From contig CP070752.1 of assembly GCA_020348625.1 (NCBI GenBank), forward strand, positions 1,924,675 to 1,946,626: DNA of 21,952 nt, read 5' to 3'. Both the position numbers and the translations under genes were made by a program. The notes under the pieces were generated by a model. It ran no database searches and was not told the origin of the DNA. It worked only from the letters and a program-made list of their open reading frames with translations. This DNA comes from Deltaproteobacteria bacterium (lineage in GTDB: Bacteria; Desulfobacterota; DSM-4660; Desulfatiglandales; B25-G16). Shown here piece by piece: positions 13,034 through 21,013 of the stretch (the first letter of the stretch is position 1; the number at the start of each line of letters is the position of its first letter).

Positions 13034-14974
13034 ATGCCGTTGAATAGAAAGATTGCGTATATCGATCTTACCACGGGCAAGATCGAAACAAAGCCCATCC
13101 CCCTTGAGGTACGGAAGAAATTCCTCGGCGGAAGAGGACTGGATGCATATTTACTCTATAACCATACAGAGAAGGGTATTGATCCCCTGGGCCCGAAAAA
13201 CGCGCTCATGATCAGCGGTGGCATTCTGACCGCAACCCCTGCTTCGGCAACTTCCAGATGTCACGTTATGGCCAAATCACCGCTTACCGAAATGCTCGGC
13301 AGTGCAAATATGGGAGGGTTCTTTACCCCTGAGCTTGCCTGGGCCGGTTTTCACCATCTGGTAATAAAGGGAAAGGCCAAAAATCCGGTGTACATCTGGA
13401 TTCACAATGGGGAAATAGAGATACGGGATGCCAGTCATATCTGGGGGAAATCGGTTACCGAAACCCAATGGGCCATCAGAAAAGAACTCAACGATCAGGA
13501 GGTCAAATGTGCCGTGTGCGGCCCGGCCGGCGAAAATCTGGTTCGGTATGCCAATGTCATGACAGGCATCAAAAACTCGGCCGGCAGAACCGGGATGGGT
13601 GCCGTTATGGGATCGAAGAACCTTAAGGCGGTAGCTGCCAGGGGGACCATGGACATAAAGATAGCCCATCCCATGGAAGCCTTGGAGTTCAATAAGCGAT
13701 TCATCGAACAAATCACAAGCGCGAAGGTCAATCAAACCCAGGGAACCTTAGGCACACCCTTTATCTGGGGGGCAACCAATTCCTGGGGCGGGATACGGAC
13801 CAGGAACTTCCAGTACAACCAGTGCGAGTATGCAGACGATATCGAGCCAGAGCATATTGATGAAATCGCCGAGGAGACGATGGGGCCGTATCATATGACC
13901 GGGTGCTTCGGCTGCCAGGTACACTGCCGGGCCCAGTACAAAATCCCTTCTGGCCCTTATGCCGGAAGATATGATGAGGGTCCGGAATACACCTCGCAAG
14001 GCGCCTTTTGTTCGGAGCCGGATTGCAAAAATGCGGTAACGCTTCTAACCGCTAATCACCTGGTAGATCAATATGGCGTGGATAACCTGGAGATTGGAAG
14101 CCTCATCTCCTGGGCAATGGAGCTCTATGAGTTGGGAATTCTTACCAGCAAAGATACCGATGGTCTGGATCTCAGGTTCGGTAACGATGAAGCACTTCTC
14201 GAGATGATCGACCGCATCTGTTATAGGAAAGGTTGGCTCGGCGATACCTTGGCCGAGGGAGGAATACGAGCTGCTGAGAAAATAGGCAAGAATTCCTTTG
14301 ACTATCTCATTCAGGTCAAGGGAATGCAGAACTTGCACTCAGACGAGAGAGCAACTCCTGCGCTCGCCCTGAACATCGCTACCGCCTCCAGGGGTTCTGA
14401 TCACCTGAGGAGCCGGCCCGCCATCGACCTCTACCATTTGCCCGAGGAGGTTCTGAGGAAGATATACAGCAGTCCCGTACCCTACGATGGACCGTTGAGC
14501 TCAGAACATACCTCATATGTCGGTAAGCCGTGGCAGGTCTTCTGGCAGGAGAACTGCTATATGGGGGTAGACTGCCTTGGCATCTGCAAGTATCACACCA
14601 CGTTCCTGGGGGCTACCCTTCCCAATTTCGAGGATTGGTCTAAGGTGCTCTACTACAACACCGGACTCGAAATGTCGCCCAAGGAGATCTGGGACGTAGC
14701 GGAAAGATGCAACAACATGGAGCGACTATTCAACCTCAGGGAGGGGTTAACGCGAGAAGATCTCAAAAAGGGCGATACGCTTAATCATCGCTACTTCGAT
14801 GAACCCTGCAGGCGCGGTGCACCCGAAGTCATTGGTAAAACGATAGATCGAGATAAGTTCAAGAAGATGATTGACGAATTCTACGAACACCATGGCTGGG
14901 ACGAAAACGGTGTTCCTACACCAGAGACTCTGAAGAGGCTCGGTATAAATAAGGAACCATCCCACTTGGTGTAA
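13034..14974 (+). CDS. Aldehyde:ferredoxin oxidoreductase family (tungstopterin) enzyme
   Basis: 646 residues, the full family length. This family binds a bis-pterin tungsten (or molybdenum) centre plus one [4Fe-4S] cluster and oxidises aldehydes to acids or reduces acids with low-potential ferredoxin. Cluster ligands are C291-C294-C298 (CFGCQVHC) and C518 at the end of DCLGIC. The pterin-binding motifs are DQYGVD (345-350) and D-x-x-G-x-C (513-518). Candidate active-site residues are Glu around GPEYTSQGAF and His457 (SDHL). Both DxxGx motifs and the GPEY element favour AOR proper over the benzoyl-CoA reductase BamB branch, but the aldehyde substrate cannot be named. The partner ferredoxin follows at once and cofactor genes lie next door. 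Confidence 0.92.
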   Translation: MPLNRKIAYIDLTTGKIETKPIPLEVRKKFLGGRGLDAYLLYNHTEKGIDPLGPKNALMISGGILTATPASATSRCHVMAKSPLTEMLGSANMGGFFTPELAWAGFHHLVIKGKAKNPVYIWIHNGEIEIRDASHIWGKSVTETQWAIRKELNDQEVKCAVCGPAGENLVRYANVMTGIKNSAGRTGMGAVMGSKNLKAVAARGTMDIKIAHPMEALEFNKRFIEQITSAKVNQTQGTLGTPFIWGATNSWGGIRTRNFQYNQCEYADDIEPEHIDEIAEETMGPYHMTGCFGCQVHCRAQYKIPSGPYAGRYDEGPEYTSQGAFCSEPDCKNAVTLLTANHLVDQYGVDNLEIGSLISWAMELYELGILTSKDTDGLDLRFGNDEALLEMIDRICYRKGWLGDTLAEGGIRAAEKIGKNSFDYLIQVKGMQNLHSDERATPALALNIATASRGSDHLRSRPAIDLYHLPEEVLRKIYSSPVPYDGPLSSEHTSYVGKPWQVFWQENCYMGVDCLGICKYHTTFLGATLPNFEDWSKVLYYNTGLEMSPKEIWDVAERCNNMERLFNLREGLTREDLKKGDTLNHRYFDEPCRRGAPEVIGKTIDRDKFKKMIDEFYEHHGWDENGVPTPETLKRLGINKEPSHLV

Positions 14975-14996
14975 TTTAGGTGAAAGGAGCGAATTA

Positions 14997-15503
14997 ATGG
15001 CATCAACAGGAAGAGCCTTAGTAGTAAACTACGAAAAATGCACCGGCTGCCGGCTGTGCGAACTCGTGTGCTCGGTGATGCACGAAGGCGTTTCTAATCC
15101 CTCCCGAAGCCGTATAAGGGTGATAAAGTGGGAGGCTGAAGGCCTGTATATACCAATGTCGTGTCAGCAGTGCGAGGACGCACCCTGCATGAATGTGTGT
15201 CCGGTGAAGGCCATCTCCCGAGATGAGGAATTGGGCCGGATGATGATAGACTATGACGTGTGCATCGGTTGCCGTGCCTGCGTATCTGCTTGTCCCTTTG
15301 GCGCTATGAGTTTTGATGTGATCGGCAGAAAGGTGTTCAAGTGCGATCTGTGCGACGGTGAGCCTCAGTGCGTCAGGTTCTGCGACGAAAAGGCAGTGGA
15401 TTACGTTATGGTCGATGACGTGAGCATACTGAAGAAAAGGGATGCAGCGCATAGGCTGTCCGTTGCGGAAAAAGAGGGAGCTGTTTTATTGCAGCAACTA
15501 TGA
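14997..15503 (+). CDS. Four-cluster ferredoxin subunit (HycB/CooF-like), AOR electron-transfer partner
   Basis: 168 residues with four cysteine groups, enough for four [4Fe-4S] clusters: CTGCRLCELVC near residue 16-26, CQQCEDAPCMNVCP near 54-67, CIGCRACVSACP near 88-99, and CDLCDGEPQCVRFC near 119-132. This is the DmsB/HycB/CooF layout. It has no signal peptide, so it is cytoplasmic. It starts 22 nt after AOR with AAAGGAG upstream, and the pair resembles AorAB-type two-subunit enzymes, in which this protein links the tungsten subunit to ferredoxin or NAD(P) partners. That pairing is inferred from context. Confidence 0.9.
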   Translation: MASTGRALVVNYEKCTGCRLCELVCSVMHEGVSNPSRSRIRVIKWEAEGLYIPMSCQQCEDAPCMNVCPVKAISRDEELGRMMIDYDVCIGCRACVSACPFGAMSFDVIGRKVFKCDLCDGEPQCVRFCDEKAVDYVMVDDVSILKKRDAAHRLSVAEKEGAVLLQQL

Positions 15504-15512
15504 TGTTAGAAT

Positions 15513-15558
15513 TATTACGGGTTACGGGTTTTTAACTCGAAACCCGTAACCCGTAATA
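15513..15558. repeat. 19-bp perfect palindrome built from TTACGGG tandems
   Basis: The left arm (15513-15531) and right arm (15540-15558) are perfectly complementary over 19 bp around the 8-nt loop TTAACTCG. Each arm holds two copies of the 7-mer TTACGGG (or its complement CCCGTAA). It lies between the convergent ferredoxin and moaA genes, 10 bp after one stop and 13 bp before the other. It could end transcription both ways, though no T-tract follows. The internal tandem structure looks like a dispersed intergenic repeat rather than an ordinary terminator. Confidence 0.85.
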
Positions 15559-15571
15559 CGCAAACCTTCAT

Positions 15572-16588
15572 TCACCCCCCTACCGAACACATCTTTCGGT
15601 GGACCTTCTGATTGTTTTGCCCATTCAGTGGATGGCATTCAGGTTTCAGTCTTACCGCCTTTCTAAACACCTCGATCAACTCACCGTCCAGACACCCTCT
15701 CCTCAATGGATCTTTGATACTGACCTCCGTGTCTGAAAGGAGGCATGGCAGCAACATACCGTTGGCAGTAAGCCGGAGCCTGCTGCAATCATGACAAAAG
15801 GAATGACTGATCGCACTTACAAAACCGATCTCTCCCTTGCCGTGCTCAAATCTGAACCGCTCGGCAGGGCCGTCATACGGTCCCCTCGAAACAGGGATTA
15901 GTGGCCCAAAGGCGTCAACGAGGGCCTTTTCTACCTCTTGGTTCGCGACAAACGCCAGGCTGTTGGTCTCAAGGCCGATTGGCATACATTCGATAAACCT
16001 TAAATGATAGGGCTGTTCCAGGGCAAGGCGACCAAAATCCAGGATCTCGCCGTCATTGACTCCCTTCATCATGACCACATTGAGTTTTATAGGATGAAAT
16101 CCCATATCCCTGGCCCTTTCTATTCCCTCCCAAACCTTGTCGAGATAGTCAAACCGGGTAATTCTTTCGAACTTCCTCCTGTCAAGGCTGTCAATGCTTA
16201 TGTTGAGCCTCTTGATACCTGCGGCCTTGAGCATCTCCAGGTTTTGTTTCAGGAGGACCCCGTTGGTGGTAATGGAGACATCCATAAGGCCCTCGAGAGC
16301 GGTTAGCATCGGTATGAACTCATCCACTCCCTTCCGGACAAGCGGTTCTCCTCCGGTCAGCCTGATCTTGGTAATGCCTAATGCTATGGCAATCCTCGCA
16401 ATACGAAGCAGCTCCTCGTAGCGCAAGATGTCCTTGTGCCGCACTTTTCTCTCTCCGAAAGGCGGCATACAGTAGATACAGCGCAGGTTGCACCTATCAG
16501 TAATGGATATCCTGAGGTAATTGATCTTTCTGCCGAACCGATCAACTAATGCGTGTTCTCTCTGCTGGTTGCTTGATACTTCTTCCAT
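15572..16588 (-). CDS. moaA: GTP 3',8-cyclase MoaA
   Basis: A radical-SAM enzyme for the first step of molybdopterin synthesis, GTP to 3',8-cyclo-GTP (with MoaC giving cPMP). The SAM cluster motif is CNLRCIYC (C33, C37, C40), the second substrate-binding cluster uses C265, C268 and C282 (CHDC...LLPC), and the functionally required C-terminal Gly-Gly is present. TGGEP (78-82) is the SAM-binding motif. The 338-residue length is normal. It is the last gene of the minus-strand cofactor operon. No moaC, moaE or moaD is seen in the window. Confidence 0.96.
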   Translation of the reverse strand: MEEVSSNQQREHALVDRFGRKINYLRISITDRCNLRCIYCMPPFGERKVRHKDILRYEELLRIARIAIALGITKIRLTGGEPLVRKGVDEFIPMLTALEGLMDVSITTNGVLLKQNLEMLKAAGIKRLNISIDSLDRRKFERITRFDYLDKVWEGIERARDMGFHPIKLNVVMMKGVNDGEILDFGRLALEQPYHLRFIECMPIGLETNSLAFVANQEVEKALVDAFGPLIPVSRGPYDGPAERFRFEHGKGEIGFVSAISHSFCHDCSRLRLTANGMLLPCLLSDTEVSIKDPLRRGCLDGELIEVFRKAVRLKPECHPLNGQNNQKVHRKMCSVGG

Positions 16589-16616
16589 CTCTCACCAATC
16601 CACTTTTCCCCAATTC

Positions 16617-16650
16617 TAGGCACTTTAGGCACTTATCATTTTAGGCACTT
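16617..16650. repeat. Three copies of TAGGCACTT in the moaA-mobB gap
   Basis: The 9-mer TAGGCACTT occurs at 16617-16625, 16626-16634 and 16642-16650: two in immediate tandem and the third after 7 nt. On the operon's coding strand the units read AAGTGCCTA. They fill most of the 65-bp gap between mobB and moaA, the only sizeable gap in the operon. Function is unknown. Confidence 0.85.
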
Positions 16651-16653
16651 AAA

Positions 16654-17361
16654 TCAAGGTATCTTTATCTCGACAGGGCCCTTTCTAGACCCTTTCAGGG
16701 CAGACACCATGGCCAGGACAGTTGTCTTGAAAAGATGTGCGGTAAATGTATTCAACGCAAGGCCGCTCCCGTTCACCTTAATAGAGATTGGAGGATGTAA
16801 GGAAACGCATGCGTCCGCGGTGGTCTTTCCCTTAACTATCTCCTTGGCCAGCTCATAGCAATTCTGGTAACCGCAATCAGCGCAATTCAAACCGGGCAGC
16901 CTAAAGGCCCTTTCGATGATGATACTGGCCATCTCCTTGATATGGTCATCTTTTGTTATGGAAAAATCGGCACCACCTCCATCGAAGCCAGCGGTAAAAA
17001 GCTGCAAGCCGTCGAACAGCTCGTTCTTGTCAGCCTCATCCTTTACACACACAATCTTCGGGAAGGTTTTCTCCCTTTTGAAGCCCTCTATGAGCACAAT
17101 ATCACTGTCACAGTAGGCCAGGATGTCTTCGATCCGCTTTTCCCCTTTGATGATTATCTCTGTCTCCTCTTGACCAATCGCAGCTACGAAAGAGGCATGT
17201 TCCTTGAATTTTGACGAATCGGTTTCGGGAAAAGACATATGCAAGGGGGTATGCTTAATGGCGGCAACCTTGTACCCCCTGGCTGAAAGTTCCTGAGACA
17301 GCCTCATGATCAACGTGGTCTTCCCGCTTTTCTTAAACCCAACGATACCAACTGCCTTCAC
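16654..17361 (-). CDS. mobB: MobB-type molybdopterin-guanine dinucleotide GTPase fused to a [4Fe-4S] domain
   Basis: The N-terminal ~150 residues form a MobB P-loop GTPase: Walker A GFKKSGKTT (8-16), the KHT...D-T/S segment (37-50) and IEGFKRE (91-97). MobB assists MobA in attaching GMP to the pterin. A C-terminal extension (about 155-235) carries C160-x2-C163-x4-C168-x16-C185, the spacing of the small FeS domain seen in RnfB and corrinoid/acetyl-CoA pathway proteins; E. coli MobB lacks it. Translation starts at a GTG with GGAGG upstream, 10 nt after the ModE-like gene. The FeS domain might couple cofactor maturation to redox state, which is speculative. Confidence 0.9.
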   Translation of the reverse strand: MKAVGIVGFKKSGKTTLIMRLSQELSARGYKVAAIKHTPLHMSFPETDSSKFKEHASFVAAIGQEETEIIIKGEKRIEDILAYCDSDIVLIEGFKREKTFPKIVCVKDEADKNELFDGLQLFTAGFDGGGADFSITKDDHIKEMASIIIERAFRLPGLNCADCGYQNCYELAKEIVKGKTTADACVSLHPPISIKVNGSGLALNTFTAHLFKTTVLAMVSALKGSRKGPVEIKIP

Positions 17362-17371
17362 CTAACGCCTC

Positions 17372-17707
17372 CTACTCGTCCTCAAATATAGCCTTGAAGA
17401 TCTCCTCATCACCCCTCTGGCACTCCCTTTTCAGCCGAGCATAATCCTCAAGGAGCTTCTTTCCCTCATTACTGAGCCGCGAGCCATGCCTTCGCTCGGT
17501 TACCACAATCCTTTTGTTCAAATGCTCTTCAGTTGCTTTTATCTTTCCCCACACCCCTCTGTAGGACATCTTCATCAGTTTGGCGGTCTGGTTTATCGAG
17601 CCAGTCTGCTGGATCAACTCAAAGATCCGTTGCCGGCCCTCACCCATGATCATATTTCCCTTACCGTCTACAAGCCATTGTCTCGATTTCAAGTATACCT
17701 TACCCAT
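17372..17707 (-). CDS. ModE-like winged-helix DNA-binding protein without molybdate-binding domain
   Basis: 111 residues matching the N-terminal, LysR-like winged helix of ModE: EGRQRIFELIQQTGSINQTA and MSYRGVWGKIKATEE form the HTH and dimer helix, and RRHGSRLSNEGKKLL is the wing region. The C-terminal TOBE/Mop domains that bind molybdate in E. coli ModE are absent. Sensing must therefore be by another route, possibly through the adjacent MoeA-PBP protein, or the protein regulates constitutively. It lies inside the cofactor operon, 16 nt downstream of the MoeA-PBP gene. Its likely targets are the AATTATGTCA-N4-TGAC sites at the AOR and moeA promoters, by inference. Confidence 0.88.
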   Translation of the reverse strand: MGKVYLKSRQWLVDGKGNMIMGEGRQRIFELIQQTGSINQTAKLMKMSYRGVWGKIKATEEHLNKRIVVTERRHGSRLSNEGKKLLEDYARLKRECQRGDEEIFKAIFEDE

Positions 17708-17723
17708 GCCTGCCCCCGAATCC

Positions 17724-19664
17724 TCATATTACCTTCCATAGGACCCCGCTCCTTTCAGGATTGTATCCGCCGAGCCCTTCAACCCTTTCCTTGAATCCCT
17801 CGGATCTGGCCACACTGATCAGCAGCTGAATGTTGGAATCATTTACCAGAGAAGACGGGATCACCAAGTCATACTGCTCTTTGAGAACAGGGATGAAGTC
17901 CAAATCCAGGGCTCTGGCTGCGGCCATGATCCCAAGCCCCACGTCCGCCACGCCGTTGAGTACAGCGACAGCCACGTTCATGTGGGTGTATTCCTCATTG
18001 TCGTAGCCCTGAATCTGGGAGGGATCAATGCCCATCTCCTGAAGTTTGTAGTCAAACAGTATCCTGGTGCCTGACCCCCGCTGCCGGTTTACAAAGCTCA
18101 GATCACCCCTCACAAGGTCTTCGATCCCGCTCACCTTGTGAGGATTTCCTTTCCGAATTATCAGGCCCTGTTCCCGTTCTGCAAGGTTAAATACATGGAC
18201 AGGCATCTTTAGGTATCTCTTGATGTACGGGATATTGTATTCACCTGTTTCAGGATCCAAGAGATGAGAGCCGGCAACATGGGCTGTCCCCTTTTGAAGT
18301 GCCATCAAACCGCCGAGGCTCCCCACGTTACCGCTGGCTATCCTAACACCCATATCAGCTGCCCTTATCTCGTTCGCGAGGACATCTAGGGTAATATCGT
18401 GACTTCCAATAATCACGACGGTACGGGCGATCTCTTCCAGATCGACCAGGAGTTTCGCCTCCGTTTCTTCACCTGCAACTATCCCCTCACTCAACGAAGG
18501 AATCCTGATAATCCCCTCTGCCCTGCTGAGGCTTGTGACGGAACCGGCTGCCCTGGTAAGCGGGATAGCTACCATCCTCTCCCCTACCCTGCCGATATTC
18601 ACCCGAATAAACTCTTCTACCCCGAGTTTTGACGGAATATCCCTGGAAGCAGTTACAGTTGTTGACTGCCTTTCAGGAACATTCAAGCCCTGGAGCTTAA
18701 AGAGGAAGGGTCTCACAAACTCGTTGAAGGCAATGTAGGAAGAAACCGGGTAGCCTGGAATACCCACAAAAGGCCTCCCCTTCACTTCCGCAAGAATGGT
18801 GGGCTTGCCGGGCATGATCGTCACGCCATGAACCAGAAGCTCTCCGATTTCCTCTATGACCTCGGCGGTGAAATCCCTTTTCCCTGCGGATGAGCCTGCT
18901 AGCACAATCACCATATCTGCCTTGGTATCTATAGCCCTGAGTAGTGCCTTCTTTATCTTTCCGGCGTCGTCCTCAACGATATCCTCCACCATCGGTTCGG
19001 CCCCACACTCCCTAATAAGGTGAGAGAGGACCGCCGAGTTAGACTCGATAATCTTGCCCCTTTGAAGAAGGGAGACATCTGAAATGGAATTGGTGTCTAT
19101 CAATTCGCTGCCCGTACGTATGAGGTGCACTCGAGGCCTTCTTCTCACCTTCACCTGCAGAATCCCGCCTCCAATCAGCGTTCCGAGATCAAAGGGCCGT
19201 ATCCTGTGATTTTGGGGAAAAAGCAGTTCCGTGGCAACGAAATCCTCCCCTATCTTTCTGGTATTTTGCCACGGGAATGCCGACGCTTCGATTTCGATGG
19301 TTCCCTCGTCAATCTGGTTGAGCTTCTCAACCATTATCACGGCGTTTTTCCCTTTCGGCATCACCTGGCCGGTGTTTATCCAGAGTGCCTCCTGCCCTAT
19401 CTTTAATCGCTTCGGGTTGCGCTCTGTTGCTCCATAGGTATCCTCGGCACGGACCGCTACCCCATCCATTGCTGCAGACTGGAAAGGAGGTGCCGAGATT
19501 TTTGCAAAAACAGGCCCTGCGGTAATCCTGCTTGGCGAATCGTGAACCGGAACCTCCTGTGCATCAGGGATCGGCTCGGGGCGAAAGTGCTCGAAAAAGA
19601 TCTCCAGCGCCTCTTTCGGATCCTTCATCTTCAGGTATACCTTCTGTCTCCGCACCTCGCTCAA
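17724..19664 (-). CDS. MoeA fused to a C-terminal periplasmic-binding-protein-like domain
   Basis: 646 residues. Residues ~1-410 are MoeA (molybdopterin molybdotransferase, inserting metal into adenylylated pterin), with AAMDGVAV, NTGQVMPKGKNAVIM, AGSSAGKRDF and GIPGYPVSS. Residues ~415-646 form a PBP/LysR-substrate-like domain: GSHDITLDVLA, GSLGGLMALQKG, FVNRQRGSGTRILFD. This fusion is known in archaea and anaerobes and is often linked with tungsten. The start is a TTG overlapping the upstream moeA stop (TTGA); an ATG 12 codons in is the alternative, but the conserved KVYL segment before it supports the TTG. It lacks a signal peptide, so the binding domain acts in the cytoplasm. Confidence 0.93.
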   Translation of the reverse strand: MSEVRRQKVYLKMKDPKEALEIFFEHFRPEPIPDAQEVPVHDSPSRITAGPVFAKISAPPFQSAAMDGVAVRAEDTYGATERNPKRLKIGQEALWINTGQVMPKGKNAVIMVEKLNQIDEGTIEIEASAFPWQNTRKIGEDFVATELLFPQNHRIRPFDLGTLIGGGILQVKVRRRPRVHLIRTGSELIDTNSISDVSLLQRGKIIESNSAVLSHLIRECGAEPMVEDIVEDDAGKIKKALLRAIDTKADMVIVLAGSSAGKRDFTAEVIEEIGELLVHGVTIMPGKPTILAEVKGRPFVGIPGYPVSSYIAFNEFVRPFLFKLQGLNVPERQSTTVTASRDIPSKLGVEEFIRVNIGRVGERMVAIPLTRAAGSVTSLSRAEGIIRIPSLSEGIVAGEETEAKLLVDLEEIARTVVIIGSHDITLDVLANEIRAADMGVRIASGNVGSLGGLMALQKGTAHVAGSHLLDPETGEYNIPYIKRYLKMPVHVFNLAEREQGLIIRKGNPHKVSGIEDLVRGDLSFVNRQRGSGTRILFDYKLQEMGIDPSQIQGYDNEEYTHMNVAVAVLNGVADVGLGIMAAARALDLDFIPVLKEQYDLVIPSSLVNDSNIQLLISVARSEGFKERVEGLGGYNPERSGVLWKVI

Positions 19665-20893
19665 AATAAACTCACCCTTACGGTATCGCCTTGATAAAGG
19701 CCCTCTGTATTGATATCAATCTTCATGATGCCGTCGGCCTCAACCATAGTGGATATGAGCCCGCTTTTCCCCAAGATAGGCTTTGCCACCAACTTCCCAT
19801 CCTCGGTCACGAGCTTCACCCTGATATAGTCCTCCCGTCCACTCGCCGACTCTATGTTTCTGTCCAGCTCCGCCTCGACCGTATGCCGAGAGTAGCAACC
19901 AGGATCTGCAAGGCCGGAGAGCCTGGCGAAAACGTATCGAAGGAAGACATCAAAGATAATCATGGCAGATACAGGATGCCCGGGAAGGCCCCACAAGGTC
20001 TTATTTCCCTTTCGTGCTATAATGGTGGGTTTACCAGGGCTAATGGAGACTCCATGGGCCACCAGCTCCACACCGGCAAAAGAGAGAAACAGGTCCAGGG
20101 TCATATCCTTGGCCCCTACTGAACTCCCCCCCGATAGGAGGATAACATCTGCCTCTGTCAGGCCCTTTTCGAGAAGCACCTTCAAATCCCCAAAGCTATC
20201 TCCCGCTAAGCCCAGATAGACCGGCTCTACACCTAGCCCGGTGCACAGCCCCCCGACCGTGTAGCTATTGATGTCCCTTACCTGGCCCGGCTCGGGTTTT
20301 CCGGTAATATCCACGAGCTCTTCGCCCGTAGAAATAATGGCTGCCCGCGGCCTCCTGAATACCTCCACCGCCTCTATACCAAGGCCCGCCAAAACACCCA
20401 GATCCTGCGCCCTCAGCAGGGTTCCTTTGTGCAGGATTTTCTGTCCCTCCTTTATATCGTCATCGGCAAGGATGACGTTTTCCAGTGGCGAAACGGGCCT
20501 GGTGATCTCAACAACCGTCTCCTCAATCCTCTGAGCATATTCCACCATTACCACGGCATCGGCACCTTGCGGGAGCATGCCTCCTGTCGATATGAGGGCG
20601 CACTGTCCGCGCTTGATGCCGAAATCGGGCACTTGTCCCATCTTGACCTCCCCGACGATGACAAGGGGAGTCGGCAGACTCTCGCTAGCACCGAAGGTAT
20701 CCCTGGCATCGAGGGCATATCCATCGACTGTAGATCTTTGAAAACCCGGTATGTCTTCGGTTGAGACTATGTCTCGTGCCAGAACCCTGCTGAGCGCATT
20801 GGTGATGCCAACTGGTTGTACCCCCAGGGGATTGATGTCCTTCAGGGACTCGAGAACCTCTGGGGCTGTCTTCACCTTAAAGAATGATCGCAT
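19661..20893 (-). CDS. moeA: Molybdopterin molybdenumtransferase MoeA
   Basis: 410 residues, a stand-alone MoeA. Motifs are STVDGYALDARDTFGA (about 54-69), ISTGGMLPQGADAVVMVE (about 101-118), the LSGGSSVGAKD loop (about 255-265), PGKPTII and GLPGHPVSAMIIF. It catalyses metal insertion into adenylylated molybdopterin. It is the first gene of the operon and is paired with a second MoeA-type protein. Organisms using both molybdenum and tungsten often carry two MoeA paralogues, and metal specialisation is a fair inference. No Shine-Dalgarno precedes the ATG and the predicted -10 ends only 6 nt upstream, suggesting a leaderless transcript. Confidence 0.95.
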   Translation of the reverse strand: MRSFFKVKTAPEVLESLKDINPLGVQPVGITNALSRVLARDIVSTEDIPGFQRSTVDGYALDARDTFGASESLPTPLVIVGEVKMGQVPDFGIKRGQCALISTGGMLPQGADAVVMVEYAQRIEETVVEITRPVSPLENVILADDDIKEGQKILHKGTLLRAQDLGVLAGLGIEAVEVFRRPRAAIISTGEELVDITGKPEPGQVRDINSYTVGGLCTGLGVEPVYLGLAGDSFGDLKVLLEKGLTEADVILLSGGSSVGAKDMTLDLFLSFAGVELVAHGVSISPGKPTIIARKGNKTLWGLPGHPVSAMIIFDVFLRYVFARLSGLADPGCYSRHTVEAELDRNIESASGREDYIRVKLVTEDGKLVAKPILGKSGLISTMVEADGIMKIDINTEGLYQGDTVRVSLF

Positions 20894-20897
20894 TATT

Positions 20898-20916
20898 AAA
20901 TTATGTCACAAATGAC
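20898..20916. promoter_or_regulatory. Operator-like site shared with the AOR/iclR region
   Basis: AATTATGTCA-CAAA-TGAC (20899-20916) repeats the pattern of AATTATGTCA-GTAT-TGAC at 12563-12580. It overlaps the predicted moeA -10, so binding here would be expected to repress. Confidence 0.5.
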
Positions 20917-20928
20917 TGGAATAATCAA
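20900..20928 (-). promoter_or_regulatory. Promoter of the moeA operon
   Basis: On the minus strand TTGATT (20928-20923), a 17-bp spacer and CATAAT (20905-20900). Initiation would fall at or within a few bases of the moeA ATG (20893). Confidence 0.45.
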
Positions 20929-20940
20929 ATACTGTTTCTC

Positions 20941-20957
20941 CTCTCCACGCCGGAGAG
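20941..20957. other. Small hairpin between bamD and moeA
   Basis: CTCTCC (20941-20946) and GGAGAG (20952-20957) around ACGCC. It lies downstream of bamD on the minus strand and might help end that transcript, but no T-tract follows. Confidence 0.25.
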
Positions 20958-21013
20958 ACCAATACGTGATGCTGATTTCTGGTTTCTTTGGTAAAGGAAG
21001 GACGCCCCGGGGC

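Noticed and set aside
13034..14974. Class II benzoyl-CoA reductase BamB
   Set aside because: It belongs to the same superfamily with a similar length and small FeS partner, but it keeps AOR-type DxxGxD/DxxGxC and GPEY motifs, and no other bam cluster genes are adjacent.
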